Part shown: piece by piece, positions 24,439-32,813 of the stretch
Position numbering within the stretch: position 1 is the first letter of the stretch
Layout: every line of letters begins with the position of its first letter
DNA from: Thermogemmatispora sp.
GTDB taxonomy: Bacteria > Chloroflexota > Ktedonobacteria > Ktedonobacterales > Ktedonobacteraceae
NCBI RefSeq assembly: GCF_019683635.1
Contig: NZ_JADGIA010000031.1
Location: 1-33,846, forward strand
Direction: 5' to 3'
Length of the DNA: 33,846 nucleotides
Program-made: the position numbers and the translations under genes
Notes under the pieces: generated by a model
Databases searched by the model: none
What the model was told of the DNA's origin: nothing
Seen by the model: the letters and a program-made list of their open reading frames with translations, nothing else

Positions 24439-25350
24439 TCACTCCAAGCGCGGCGAGCCGGGTGAAGGTGCTGTTTGCCGGTCTTCTGACAATGCTCGCT
24501 GTTGCTCTTCTGCCTCCAGCGCCTGCTGAAGCTGCTGATCGCGCACCCTGGCTTTCTCTTCAAGCGCAGCCAGCCAGCGAAAGAAGAGGGGCGTCATGAC
24601 GATCAGGTCCACAAGGCCCGGCACAAGTAACATAGCCCCAGCGGCCTCCTGGTCGCTGAGCGGAGCAATAAGCGGATGCGGCTGCTGGGCGTAGATAGGG
24701 TAGAAGAGGGTCCCCGAGAAGACAAGCAGGAAGGCAAAGATGTCAATCGGTTGCCCATCGAGAAAAGCGTAGAGCATCTGGGCCGGGTAGCTGAGGCGCA
24801 GCTTTTCCTCTGTGGGGCCGAGCAGTGGCCACCAGTTGAGCAAGGCCAGCGGCAGCAGGATCACCAGGGCGAGATCATAGAGGAAAGCTTGCTCGCTGAT
24901 CGCAAGGTAGAGCGGCGGCAGATGCCAGAGGAGGAAGAGGCCGTTATAGAGAATGGAGGCCGGCAAGGGGCGGGTCAGCCAGCGGAGCAGCGCAGACCCG
25001 TTGGCCCTGGCTTGATCCTCGCTCACCCGGAGCCGCCTGGCCAGGGCAGTTGGCAAGGCGAGCAGGAGGAGGGGTGCGCAAACAGTGCTCAGGACAATCA
25101 CCTGGAGCATGTGCATGAGAAAGAGCTGACTACGCGCCAGGTGATCAATGGGGGTCACCAGGACCGCGAGAAAGGCGACGATGGCCACGAGGAAGGCCAG
25201 CAGGCGCCAGCGTGCCTGACTGGGACGCTCCCCCGCCTGGGGCTGCCGCAGATCTCCCCAGAGGGGCGGCAGATAGCTCAGGCAGAGAAGTAGCGCAGCC
25301 ATGATGGCAGGAATGTGGACCTGCCCGAGAAGGCTAATGATCGTTTGCAT
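24439..25350 (-). CDS. ctaG: cytochrome c oxidase assembly factor, caa3-type CtaG family
   Basis: This 303-residue polytopic membrane protein matches the caa3_CtaG family, needed for assembly of caa3-type cytochrome oxidases in many Gram-positive-like bacteria. About seven hydrophobic helices are visible. Conserved pieces include FLMHMLQVIVLSTVCAPLLLLALP, RWLTRPLPASILYNGLFLLWHLPPLY and LLPLALLNWWPLLGP. The His-containing helices are the likely copper/haem-related positions of the family. The frame stays open far upstream to 25791, but the ATG at 25350 (MQTIISLLGQVHIP) has GGAGAG about 8 nt upstream and starts directly before the first helix. The C-terminus is a charged coiled segment rich in Gln and Glu. 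No oxidase genes are in the window. Confidence 0.85.
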   Translation of the reverse strand: MQTIISLLGQVHIPAIMAALLLCLSYLPPLWGDLRQPQAGERPSQARWRLLAFLVAIVAFLAVLVTPIDHLARSQLFLMHMLQVIVLSTVCAPLLLLALPTALARRLRVSEDQARANGSALLRWLTRPLPASILYNGLFLLWHLPPLYLAISEQAFLYDLALVILLPLALLNWWPLLGPTEEKLRLSYPAQMLYAFLDGQPIDIFAFLLVFSGTLFYPIYAQQPHPLIAPLSDQEAAGAMLLVPGLVDLIVMTPLFFRWLAALEEKARVRDQQLQQALEAEEQQRALSEDRQTAPSPGSPRLE

Positions 25351-25567
25351 GGGCTGTCTCTCCGTGCGATAAGACTGTAAGTAAGATAGAATACGCTGCT
25401 CTCTACCAGAGACTATAGCGCACCCCGGCCAGAGGGAGCGCACGCGCGCTCGCTCTTCCTTGCTGCGTCCTGGCTGCCTGGCGGGCCTGCGCTGTCTCGT
25501 TCGCAGCACAAGGAAGGAGCGACAGAGAAATGATAGACAGAGAGAAGCCTGGAGGTACTGCCAAGCG

Positions 25568-26611
25568 ATGTCTGCAGGGACCTGGAGCGAATTTGAGTTA
25601 ATTGCCCGCCTGACAGCCGGCTTGCCCTCGGCTGAGGAGGTCGTGGTTGGCATTGGGGATGACTGCGCCGTCCTCGATACTGGCGGTCCACGGCTCTTGC
25701 TGCTGACCTGTGACAGCCAGGTCGAAGGGGTACATTTTACGCTGCGCACTTCTTCACCGCAGGAGATCGGGCGGAAGGCGTTGGCCATCAACCTCAGCGA
25801 TATTGCGGCGATGGGCGGCGAGCCGCGCTACGCCCTGGTCTCTCTACATATTCCGCGTCGTTGCCCGCTGGAGGTCCTGGAAGGAATCTACACCGGCCTG
25901 CGCCAGGAAGCGGCAGCCGCCCAGACGCTGATCGTTGGCGGCAACGTCAGCGGCACCGGGACAGCGGAGACGCTGGCGATCGATATTACCTTACTTGGAG
26001 AGAGCGAGCGCGGGCGGGTGCTGACGCGCGCCGGCGCTCGCGTTGGTGATACCATTTTCGTGACCGGTTGTCCAGGTGACTCGGCGGCTGGCCTGCATTC
26101 GCTGCTCTATCCAGACCATCCTTATCCTCCAACGGCCTGTGAGCGGCTGCGCGCCATCCATCGTGTGCCGCGACCACGCCTGGCCGAGGGACGCCTGTTG
26201 AGCCAGCTCGGTCCGCAGATTGTGACGGCGCTCATCGATGTGAGCGATGGTCTGAGCGGCGACCTGGGCCATATCTGTGAGCGCAGCGGCGTGGGAGCCT
26301 GCATCGAGGTGGCTCGTTTGCCCCTCTCCGCGGAGCTGCAAGCTCTGGCCGCGACCGTGGGGCGCGACCCACTGGCCTGGGTGCTGCACGGTGGCGAGGA
26401 TTATGAGCTGCTCTTTACGGTCGCTCCGGGCTACGAAGAGACCGTACAAGCGCGCTTCGCCGCGGCGGGGGCGGCTCCCATCACCCGCATTGGACAGATT
26501 ACAGAGGCAGCGAGCGGCCTTCGTCTGCGCTGGCCAGATGGACGCGAGGAGCCGCTATCAGTACAGAGCTGGGATCATTTCACGACGCCCGGCCAGGCCA
26601 GGTCTAGCTAG
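25568..26611 (+). CDS. thiL: thiamine-monophosphate kinase
   Basis: ThiL phosphorylates thiamine monophosphate to the active diphosphate, the last step of the pathway. The 347 residues show IGDDCAVLD (ATP/Mg), VEGVHF, ALAINLSDIAAMGGEPRYALVSL, GGNVSGT (usually GGD, here Asn), VTGCPGDSAAGL, DVSDGLSGDL and GGEDYELLFTV, the standard order. The ATG at 25568 is preceded by GGAGGT at 12 nt, slightly far. An in-frame upstream start at 25460 would add 36 residues without similarity. It is divergent from ctaG and convergent with thiE, sharing the palindrome CTAG as both stop codons. It lies outside the riboswitch-controlled operon. Confidence 0.93.
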   Translation: MSAGTWSEFELIARLTAGLPSAEEVVVGIGDDCAVLDTGGPRLLLLTCDSQVEGVHFTLRTSSPQEIGRKALAINLSDIAAMGGEPRYALVSLHIPRRCPLEVLEGIYTGLRQEAAAAQTLIVGGNVSGTGTAETLAIDITLLGESERGRVLTRAGARVGDTIFVTGCPGDSAAGLHSLLYPDHPYPPTACERLRAIHRVPRPRLAEGRLLSQLGPQIVTALIDVSDGLSGDLGHICERSGVGACIEVARLPLSAELQALAATVGRDPLAWVLHGGEDYELLFTVAPGYEETVQARFAAAGAAPITRIGQITEAASGLRLRWPDGREEPLSVQSWDHFTTPGQARSS

Positions 26612-27306
26612 GTCGCTTCCCCGGTCAGACCAGCCGCGGCCCGCGCCGCCCTGACCTGCTCGGCAATAGCTCGCGCAGCCGCGGTGATGTCCTCGGCGTT
26701 GACAACGGAGGTGATCACGGCGACACCGCAGGCGCCCGCCGCAATCACCTCCGGCGTATTGGCCGCCGTGATCCCGCCAATCGCTACCAGCGGCACTTGA
26801 TAGCGGGCGCTGATAGCTTGCAGGAGCGCGGGACCGGTAGCCGGTCCAGCATCGGCCTTGCCGCGCGTCGGATAGATCGGGCCGACGCCCAGGTAGTCCG
26901 CCCCTTCGGCTACCGCTTGCTCGGCTTCCGCGAGGTTACCCGCCGAGACTCCAAGGATGCGCCCGGGGCCTAGGAGCTTGCGAGCCAGCGCCACGGGCAT
27001 GTCATCCTGCCCCACGTGAGCGCCGTCGGCCTCGATCGCCAGGGCCACATCAACACGGTCGTTGACAATCAGCAAGGCACCGTGACGACGAGTCAGCTCG
27101 CGCAGCGCCAGGCCCTCCTCAACCAGGGTGCGTGTTGTCGCCTGCTTATCGCGCAGTTGGATAATCGTGGCCCCACCAGCCAGGGCCGCCGCGGCCACCG
27201 TCTGCATATCGCGCCCTCGCGACCACTCGCGGTCGGTGAGGACATGCAACGCCAGGCGCGGAATCAACTCTTCGCGCTTCCAGCCACAGGGCAATAGCTC
27301 CGACAT
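26608..27306 (-). CDS. thiE: thiamine-phosphate synthase
   Basis: ThiE couples hydroxymethylpyrimidine diphosphate with hydroxyethylthiazole phosphate to make thiamine monophosphate. The 232-residue TIM-barrel protein has LHVLTDREWS, GGATIIQLRDKQ, LLIVNDRVDVALAIEADGAHVGQDD, LGVSAGN, GADYLGVGPIYPTRGKAD and VAIGGI, all diagnostic. It is the last gene of the tenA-thiD-thiM-thiE operon. Its ATG overlaps the thiM stop as TGATG, so translation is coupled. The first 15 residues ([15 protein letters not shown]) are a short extension. Its stop codon shares CTAG with the convergent thiL. Confidence 0.95.
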   Translation of the reverse strand: MSELLPCGWKREELIPRLALHVLTDREWSRGRDMQTVAAAALAGGATIIQLRDKQATTRTLVEEGLALRELTRRHGALLIVNDRVDVALAIEADGAHVGQDDMPVALARKLLGPGRILGVSAGNLAEAEQAVAEGADYLGVGPIYPTRGKADAGPATGPALLQAISARYQVPLVAIGGITAANTPEVIAAGACGVAVITSVVNAEDITAAARAIAEQVRAARAAAGLTGEAT

Positions 27307-28145
27307 CAGGCGATCACTCTCACTTTCTGTCCACGACGGATGGTCTCCTCGTCAAGAGCGGCGACGGCATCGATCAGATGGGAGCGGAAGGTACCGGGGC
27401 CAGCCGCTTTCTGGGCAGCCAGCTCTCCGGCCAGACCGAGGGCCACGAGAGCAGCGATGCTGGCCTTCCAGGCATCCGGCTCCACGGCGAGGAAGGCCGC
27501 CACCAGGGTGGTAGCCATGCAGCCGCTGCCGGTAATGCTGGCCAGCAAGGGATGACCATTCTCGACATAGGCCAGGCGCCGGCCATCGCTGATGACGTCG
27601 CGCGCTCCAGTGATCGTTACACAACAGCCGAACTGGCGCGCCGCCCGCTGGGCAACGCTTTCCCGCTCCTCGGACAAAGAGATCGACTCGACGCCGCGCG
27701 TTTCGCCCTCCACACCCAGCAAGGCCCCGATTTCGGAGGCGTTGCCGCGCAGAGCCGTGATGTGCAGCTCCCGCAGCAGGCGTAGAGCGCTCTCGGTGCG
27801 CAGGCGTGTGGCTCCGGCGCCGACAGGATCGAGGACAATGGGGATCTGCCTCTCATTCGCTCGTCGGCCAGCCAGGAGCATGGCCTCGATCTGCTCGGGC
27901 ACAAGGGTTCCGATGTTGAGCACCAGGGCGCCGGCGAGACTGACCATCTCCTCCACTTCCTCGCGCGCATGGGCCATGACGGGCAAGGCCCCGATGGCGA
28001 GCGTCACGTTGGCAGTGTCGTTCATCACTACCATGTTGGTGATGTGATGCACCAGGGGCTTGCGAGCACGAATAACTCCTACCAGGGGCGCCAGTCCTTC
28101 TAGCTTTCCCGAGCTGGCATTTTCGTTTTCTTGTTGCTGATTCAT
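27306..28145 (-). CDS. thiM: hydroxyethylthiazole kinase
   Basis: ThiM phosphorylates the thiazole alcohol, a salvage step. In 279 residues the ribokinase-like fold is clear: [63 protein letters not shown] and [18 protein letters not shown] with the anion-hole GSGC cysteine. The ATG at 28145 overlaps the thiD stop as ATGA and is chosen over an upstream in-frame start at 28175 that would sit inside thiD. The first 20 residues are Gln/Glu/Asn-rich and poorly conserved. Confidence 0.94.
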   Translation of the reverse strand: MNQQQENENASSGKLEGLAPLVGVIRARKPLVHHITNMVVMNDTANVTLAIGALPVMAHAREEVEEMVSLAGALVLNIGTLVPEQIEAMLLAGRRANERQIPIVLDPVGAGATRLRTESALRLLRELHITALRGNASEIGALLGVEGETRGVESISLSEERESVAQRAARQFGCCVTITGARDVISDGRRLAYVENGHPLLASITGSGCMATTLVAAFLAVEPDAWKASIAALVALGLAGELAAQKAAGPGTFRSHLIDAVAALDEETIRRGQKVRVIA

Positions 28146-28963
28146 GGGGTCTCTGCCTCTTTGCTCTGCTTCCATTGCCAGAAGTGTTCGGTGGGTCCGT
28201 GACCGTGACCGAGACCCGGTGCATGCCGAATAGCTTCGGTCACATAGCGCTTGGCCTCGGCTACAGCCTCAGCAACGGAGAGGCCGCGCGCCAGGAAGGC
28301 GGCAATGGCTGCCGAGAAGGTGCAGCCGGTGCCGTGGGTATGACGGGTCTCGATGCGCTCGGCGCGCAATTCGCTGAAGCCGGTTCCATCAAAATAGACA
28401 TCGATCGGGGCATCCAGACGATGCCCACCTTTGACAACGACGTGGCGCGCTCCGAGATCGTGGATAGCCCGGGCCGCCTCGTGCATCTCCTCCAGGGTCT
28501 CAATGTGCCGTCCGGTCAGCATCTCAGCCTCCGGCAGGTTGGGCGTTACCACCTCCGCCAGAGGTAGCAGGACGCCGCGCAGGGCCGCGACCGCCTCGGG
28601 CCGCAGCAGCGGGTCTCCACTTTTGGCGGCCATTACCGGATCAACGACCAGACGCAATTTCCAGCGAGCGACGCTGCGGGCGACGGCTTCAATAATGGGG
28701 GCTGTAGCAAGCATGCCAGTCTTGGCGGCGTCGGCTCCGATGTCTTCAAGCACAGCGTCGATTTGGGCCTCCACCAGCTCCGGGGGCAGTTCGAAAGCGG
28801 CCCGCACCCCCAGGGTGTTCTGGGCTGTGATGGCCGTGATGGCTGAGAGTCCATAGACCTCCAGGGCGGCGAAGGTTTTGAGATCGGCCTGAATGCCGGC
28901 CCCAGCGGACGAATCCGAGCCGGCGATGGTCAACGCCCGAGGGTGTCGCTGCTCCTCGCTCAT
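28142..28963 (-). CDS. thiD: hydroxymethylpyrimidine/phosphomethylpyrimidine kinase
   Basis: ThiD phosphorylates hydroxymethylpyrimidine twice to the diphosphate used by ThiE. The 273 residues show [79 protein letters not shown] and the C-terminal [19 protein letters not shown] with the catalytic cysteine loop. GAGGAAG lies just before the ATG. It follows tenA after 69 nt. No thiC or thiazole synthesis genes are present here, so this operon appears geared to salvage and the final joining steps. Confidence 0.95.
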   Translation of the reverse strand: MSEEQRHPRALTIAGSDSSAGAGIQADLKTFAALEVYGLSAITAITAQNTLGVRAAFELPPELVEAQIDAVLEDIGADAAKTGMLATAPIIEAVARSVARWKLRLVVDPVMAAKSGDPLLRPEAVAALRGVLLPLAEVVTPNLPEAEMLTGRHIETLEEMHEAARAIHDLGARHVVVKGGHRLDAPIDVYFDGTGFSELRAERIETRHTHGTGCTFSAAIAAFLARGLSVAEAVAEAKRYVTEAIRHAPGLGHGHGPTEHFWQWKQSKEAETP

Positions 28964-29032
28964 ATTCTTCCTCGCTCTTCTTTTGTCTCGATGGCATTCC
29001 TAGCCTCTGGCAGTATTCCCTGTCACTGGCGC

Positions 29033-29737
29033 TCAGGCCGGCCATTGCTCTTGTCGCCAGGCCATTTCCCAAAAGAGCCATTCATAGCAGGTGCTGATGC
29101 GAAAGATCTCGTAGAGACGGGCAATGGCTTCTGCCGAGAGGCGCTCAGCGTGCAGATCCAGACGCTCGCGGAGCCAGCGCCCCACGGCATCGAATTCGGG
29201 ATCGGCATAGGTGCGCAGCCAATCGGCATAGGGATGATCAGGGGCTGGCGGTCTGTTGCCCGTGAGATGCGTGCCCACCTCGGCGTAGATCCAGGCACAG
29301 GGCAGCATGGAGGTGATGATCTCGGGAAGAGAGCCAGTGGTGGCGATCGCCAGAAGATGGCGGGTATAGGCGTAGTTGGTGGGCGCCATCGGCGTGGCGG
29401 CCATTTGCTCGGGCGTCAGCCCAAAGCGCTCGCCATAACGGCGGTGGAGATCCTGCTCAACCACGAGGGTGTTGAGCAACAGACGGCCAAATTGCTCGAT
29501 CTCCGCGTGATCTTCGCTGCGCGTCGCGGCATAGGCGAAGCACTTCGCAAGGACGTCCAGAAAGAGGGCATCTTGCCGAATGTAGAATTCGAAATTGGCG
29601 CGCGGCAGCGAGCCGTCGCCCAGGGCGACAACAAAGGGATGTTGCAGCTGGCGCTGCCATAGGGACAGGACACTCTCGCGCAGACGGAAGGAGAGATTGC
29701 CATTTGTAGATGCGGCGGACATTTCAGCGGCAGACAT
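29033..29737 (-). CDS. tenA: TenA/thiaminase II family aminopyrimidine aminohydrolase
   Basis: TenA hydrolyses aminopyrimidines from degraded thiamine so that ThiD can reuse them. The 234-residue all-helical protein has RQDALFLDVLAKCFAYAATR, TNYAYTRHLL, MLPCAWIYAEVG with the active-site cysteine, and STCYEWLFWEMAW with the catalytic glutamate near the C-terminus. GGAGGT lies 9 nt before the ATG at 29737; Met6 is a lesser alternative. It is the first gene of the thi operon, directly behind the TPP riboswitch, so it is expected to be expressed when thiamine diphosphate is scarce. Confidence 0.93.
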   Translation of the reverse strand: MSAAEMSAASTNGNLSFRLRESVLSLWQRQLQHPFVVALGDGSLPRANFEFYIRQDALFLDVLAKCFAYAATRSEDHAEIEQFGRLLLNTLVVEQDLHRRYGERFGLTPEQMAATPMAPTNYAYTRHLLAIATTGSLPEIITSMLPCAWIYAEVGTHLTGNRPPAPDHPYADWLRTYADPEFDAVGRWLRERLDLHAERLSAEAIARLYEIFRISTCYEWLFWEMAWRQEQWPA

Positions 29738-29824
29738 GATGACCTGACCTCCACAAAGCGGATCAAGCGCGGGGAGAGCGTTCAGGCCAGGAATCGCCGA
29801 TTGCAGGATGAATGGAGGGGAAGA

Positions 29825-29863
29825 AGAAAACTATGACAGCTGCTGACGAGGCCACAGTTTTCT
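29825..29863 (-). terminator. candidate expression-platform terminator of the TPP riboswitch
   Basis: On the minus strand AGAAAACT pairs with AGTTTTCT eight for eight around a 23-nt loop, 10 nt after the aptamer. The 3' arm runs into TTTTCTTCTT. This is a plausible regulated terminator, with an imperfect U tract. Confidence 0.45.
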
Positions 29864-29872
29864 CAATCACCC

Positions 29873-29970
29873 GCGTTCCCTTCGCTGGCATTACCCAGAT
29901 CAGGTTGGTTCAGGGTCCCCCACACACTCCGGTGGTGTTCTCAGCCTGGCTGCACCAAGCTCCCCTAGCG
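29873..29970 (-). ncRNA. TPP riboswitch (THI element)
   Basis: On the minus strand the conserved THI-box pieces appear in order: GCTAGGGGAGC at the 5' side, GGCTGAGA, then ACCCTGAACC, CCTGATCTGGGTAATGCC and AGCGAAGGGAA. The pyrimidine-sensing CTGAGA and the pyrophosphate-side GATCTGGGTAATGCCAGCG are near-exact matches. A short GC stem fills the variable P3 position (about 29905-29936). It controls the tenA-thiD-thiM-thiE operon directly downstream, turning it down when thiamine diphosphate binds. Confidence 0.95.
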
Positions 29971-30155
29971 AGTACAGCTGCGCCACAGGACGGGACGATC
30001 GATCGCTCCAGACGTGGTTGCAGCGCCCGTTTCTCCTGCCTGCGCTCCACTCCTGCCGGCTAGTCGCGGTCAACCAGGTCCTTTGCCTGTGGAGGTGGAG
30101 GCAGGTGAAAGAGATAATCGCCGCAGCGCCGATCATCCTGACGCTTCCATCGCCA

Positions 30156-30184
30156 ATTATAGCCAACGCGCAGTGAAAGTGCAA
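30156..30184 (-). promoter_or_regulatory. sigma-70 promoter of the thi operon
   Basis: On the minus strand TTGCAC (30179-30184) and a perfect TATAAT (30156-30161) are 17 nt apart. It is the best promoter in the window and faces the TPP riboswitch. Confidence 0.72.
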
Positions 30185-30237
30185 TTCCGCCTCGTGGGTG
30201 CAGCGGTTGACAGAGCGCCCGGCCCGCTATGCTGGCT

Positions 30238-30582
30238 TCAGCGGCCTGCAATCGCCGGTTGACGCTGTCGCCAATCGACTTCGTTGACGCAGCCGCCCGT
30301 GATGGCCACCGTGCCCGCCGCCTGGCCGTCGAGGTTCCACAAGGTATAGACGCCGGCAGGCAGGGCTGCAAAGACGGCGGCGAAGAGCTGCTTGCCGTTG
30401 AAATGTCGCTCTAATACCGCCGTGTGGGTGCGTCGCTGTGGCTCTTGCACGGGACTCACCTCGATCTCTTTGCCGCGCAGCTCAGGGTCGGTATACAGGA
30501 CCAGGGCCCCGATCTCGCCCCCAATCTCCAGAACCACCGGCTCGCTGTGAACACGCTCAAAAAACGAGTGACTTTCTTCCAT
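30238..30582 (-). CDS. small conserved beta-rich protein of unknown function
   Basis: This 114-residue cytoplasmic-looking protein has the pattern EIGGEIGALVLYTDPELRGKEIEVSP, then RRTHTAVLERHFNGKQLFAAVFAALPAGVYTLW and TVAITGGCVNEVDWR. I recall similar short proteins in Actinobacteria and Chloroflexota, sometimes labelled phospholipase, but no catalytic motif is visible and I give no function. Alternating hydrophobic residues suggest a small beta sandwich. The 'LPAGxYTLW' ending resembles carboxypeptidase-regulatory-like beta folds. The ATG at 30582 has only a purine-rich AAGAAGAG in front, with GGAGG further upstream. It ends just before the thi operon promoter. Confidence 0.75.
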   Translation of the reverse strand: MEESHSFFERVHSEPVVLEIGGEIGALVLYTDPELRGKEIEVSPVQEPQRRTHTAVLERHFNGKQLFAAVFAALPAGVYTLWNLDGQAAGTVAITGGCVNEVDWRQRQPAIAGR

Positions 30583-30702
30583 CTCTTCTTACCTTACCTC
30601 CCATCCTGGCCATTATGGACCTGTCACTATACTTGTTGTACTGCGCTGTAGACCGGCAGGGCAGGCAGCCAACCTGCGCCCCCTGACTGAACGATCTTGG
30701 TC

Positions 30703-30737
30703 GGCTGGCTGCTGGGCAATCCAGGCAGCAGCCAGCC
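30703..30737 (-). terminator. 12-bp perfect hairpin after the DUF4331 gene
   Basis: GGCTGGCTGCTG (30703-30714) pairs perfectly with CAGCAGCCAGCC (30726-30737) around 11 nt. It is about 62 nt beyond the DUF4331 stop codon on the minus strand, without a T tract. Confidence 0.42.
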
Positions 30738-30798
30738 GTGTGTGGCACCTGGCTCAACGACCGCGGTATGGCTCGGACTGGGCCGCCCGCTCTGTCGT

Positions 30799-32160
30799 TC
30801 AGCTCGCCGGCACCTCAAAGCCGCTCTTGGGCGTGGCTAAGTAAGGAAAGTGCTTCAGGTAGTTGGTGCGAGGAGGAACACCACCGGTGAGCTTGGAGAC
30901 AGCCGCATCGGGCATGTAGTGGTGATCGATGAGCGGATAGGTGGCTCCGGCCACAGCCCGCAGCTCAATGGTCACCACGTCGTCGAAGACACGCCGCCCG
31001 TTGGGGAAGCCAGCCAGGTCGCCGCCCAGAAGTCCGAAGACGTTCGGCTTGCTGGCGGGCGGAATGGCTACATTCAGCCGCAGCAGGTCGGCAGGCTTCG
31101 AGCCGGTGAAGTTCTGGAAGCCGTCTATGAGGCCGGCGGGGATTCCCGTGAGCAGAATGGCTACCAGGTCAGCACGCGGGGCCGTGAGGGCCTGCAGGTG
31201 AGGGAAAACACCGGGGTAGAGTACAGGCAGCAGGCGCGCTACTTCTGGATGCTCGACGTATTTGACGAAGGCAGCGTCATCCTTGGGAGCCAGGCGATTC
31301 CAGAGGTTTTTCTTGCCCAGCGGGACAATGACCTCGTTGAAGAGAGGGTTGCCCAGGCGCGAGACCTGCACCCACGGCCCCGTATGGGCAGGCTCCTGCC
31401 CATTGTCGTGTAGGGTCACCTTCTGGCGGCTGGCTGAGGCCCAGACGCCGATAACCGAGCGCGGATTTTTGTGATCGGTAGCGGCATAGCCCTCACGCGT
31501 CAGGCTGGATTTGGGCACCTGCAGGGCAATGCTGTGAACATTGAGATCTTTGGTAGCATCAACCCCCGGCTGGGGAGGCCGCGGAAAGAGATGCAGATTC
31601 TGCAACGGACGAATGTCGAGCAGGTCGAAAATAGCCCCCAGGTCCACGTAGAAACCTTCGTTGCGCTGACCAGCGAAGACCTGAGCACCGCCCGGCAGCT
31701 GATGAATAGCTGCCTTGGCCAGTTCCTCATAGTTGGGTGTTGAGAGCGGCCCAATGTTGCAAGGCGGACAGGCCAGGTGCCGCCCCAGCACTTTGCTGGT
31801 ACCGTCCTCTTCGAGGCGCGTCACCGTGTAGAACTGACGCCGGTTCCAGTTGGGGCTGTCAAGCGCGGTGATCGGCCCAGTATTGTAGAGAAAGGTATCG
31901 GGGTTGCGTACCTCCGTCTCAAAGCGAAATTGATAGGTAATATCGGCCAGGGCGTCGCCGTCGTTGTCGATGTGGATCTCGTAGAGGACATCGTCGCCAA
32001 ATTCGTAAAAGTTAGGGCCCCCGGCTGGCTCCTGGAGCGGAATGTAGTTGGCGATCAGGGTAACCGTCTCCGGCCTGTCTGGGCTGACAAAGGCATAGAC
32101 GTCGGTATTGTCGGCAACCGGATCTTTGGCAATCTCTGGAGCTTCGCGATGCGAGGACAT
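30799..32160 (-). CDS. DUF4331 family protein
   Basis: The 453-residue protein opens MSSHREAPEIAKDPVADNTDVYAFVSPD, the hallmark of the DUF4331 family, whose function is unknown. Further family features are LIANYIPLQEPAGGPNFYEF, YEIHIDNDGDALADITYQF, EGFYVDLGAIFDLL and the late GRRVFDDVVTIELRAVAG. Acidic loops with DNDGD look like possible calcium sites. From this ATG (32160) there is no signal peptide. The frame stays open 51 codons further upstream, but that part overlaps the preceding gene and shows no signal either. GGAGAGGT lies about 8 nt upstream. It follows a small Tat-signal protein by 40 nt, which may explain how it reaches the outside. Confidence 0.9.
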   Translation of the reverse strand: MSSHREAPEIAKDPVADNTDVYAFVSPDRPETVTLIANYIPLQEPAGGPNFYEFGDDVLYEIHIDNDGDALADITYQFRFETEVRNPDTFLYNTGPITALDSPNWNRRQFYTVTRLEEDGTSKVLGRHLACPPCNIGPLSTPNYEELAKAAIHQLPGGAQVFAGQRNEGFYVDLGAIFDLLDIRPLQNLHLFPRPPQPGVDATKDLNVHSIALQVPKSSLTREGYAATDHKNPRSVIGVWASASRQKVTLHDNGQEPAHTGPWVQVSRLGNPLFNEVIVPLGKKNLWNRLAPKDDAAFVKYVEHPEVARLLPVLYPGVFPHLQALTAPRADLVAILLTGIPAGLIDGFQNFTGSKPADLLRLNVAIPPASKPNVFGLLGGDLAGFPNGRRVFDDVVTIELRAVAGATYPLIDHHYMPDAAVSKLTGGVPPRTNYLKHFPYLATPKSGFEVPAS

Positions 32161-32200
32161 TGACCTTACCTCTCCTTCCCCTGCCACGTGCAGGCGATAA

Positions 32201-32509
32201 TCATGGCCGTGCAACCTTCTTGAGGAGGTGAGCAACCAGGCGTGGATCGCGATAGGTGATCTCGCGCGTGCCGGTGAGAATGCTGACTTCTCCTGTGCTA
32301 CGCTGGCGTACATGCAGCACCAGCGGCTCGTCGTTCGCTGGCGCGGATGTCAGGTCGGCATACGTCACCCGACCCGCGCCTGCAGTACTTGCCCCTGCTG
32401 GCTGGGCTTCAATCGGCTTCGCCACAGCAAAGGCCCCCACCAGGGCACTTCCGGTGGCCACGCCGACGGAGGTTCGCTTGAGGAAACTGCGCCTTGTCAT
32501 TCGCGGCAT
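32201..32509 (-). CDS. small protein with twin-arginine signal peptide
   Basis: The 102-residue product starts MPRMTRRSFLKRTSVG, a textbook Tat motif (RRSFLK), followed by a hydrophobic stretch to about residue 30 and a likely cleavage after the IEAQPA region. The mature part is only about 70 residues, with VTYADLTSAPANDEPLVLHVRQRSTGEVSILTG and a basic C-terminus (HLLKKVARP). I recognise no domain. The ATG at 32509 has GAGGAG 8 nt upstream; an upstream in-frame start (32563) would bury the Tat motif. It is the first gene of a two-gene unit with DUF4331. An inverted repeat at 32567-32594 lies upstream. Export is confident; the role is not. Confidence 0.82.
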   Translation of the reverse strand: MPRMTRRSFLKRTSVGVATGSALVGAFAVAKPIEAQPAGASTAGAGRVTYADLTSAPANDEPLVLHVRQRSTGEVSILTGTREITYRDPRLVAHLLKKVARP

Positions 32510-32566
32510 GATTCTATCTCCTCGTTTCGCCTTGATAAGCCGTTTAGTTCGGCTACATGACACCTG

Positions 32567-32594
32567 CCCTCATGACTTGCTACCACCATGAGGG
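32567..32594. promoter_or_regulatory. 8-bp perfect inverted repeat upstream of the Tat/DUF4331 genes
   Basis: CCCTCATG (32567-32574) and CATGAGGG (32587-32594) are separated by 12 nt, giving two half-sites 20 bp apart (two helical turns) about 60 nt upstream of the Tat gene start. A TTATAA at 32608-32613 may be part of the promoter. Confidence 0.4.
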
Positions 32595-32813
32595 CCAGGA
32601 AAATCTCTTATAACCGCTTCGCCATTGAAGCTAGCTGGTCTTTACCCCCAGTATAGAGAGGCGCAGAATTCATCTCCATCAAGCAAGGGTCTTCAAGAGA
32701 GCTGTAAGACTCACAGGGAACAGCAAGCCATACCACGAGATCCCAAACGACCTTACTGCTTCAACACAGCGGAGGTTGAGCCAGCTACTGACAGGTCAGC
32801 GCTGGCTGCTTGC

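Larger units (their letters stand above)
29738..30237. other. thi operon leader and promoter region
   Basis: The 500-base spacer carries, in transcription order on the minus strand, the promoter (30156-30184), about 180 nt of leader with no feature I recognise, the TPP aptamer (29873-29970), and an AGAAAACT/AGTTTTCT stem (29825-29863) before tenA. An open frame at 29900-30184 overlaps the aptamer and is not called. Confidence 0.6.

Noticed and set aside
25351..25791. N-terminal extension of ctaG to 25791
   Set aside because: It would overlap the thiL start on the other strand and lacks similarity; the ATG at 25350 has a ribosome-binding site right before the first helix.
29900..30184. A 94-codon minus-strand frame upstream of tenA
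   Set aside because: It overlaps the TPP aptamer and starts at the promoter -35; it has no ribosome-binding site or family similarity.
30238..30582. Phospholipase activity for the 114-residue protein
   Set aside because: I recall that label on similar proteins, but no catalytic motif is visible and the size is too small to support it.
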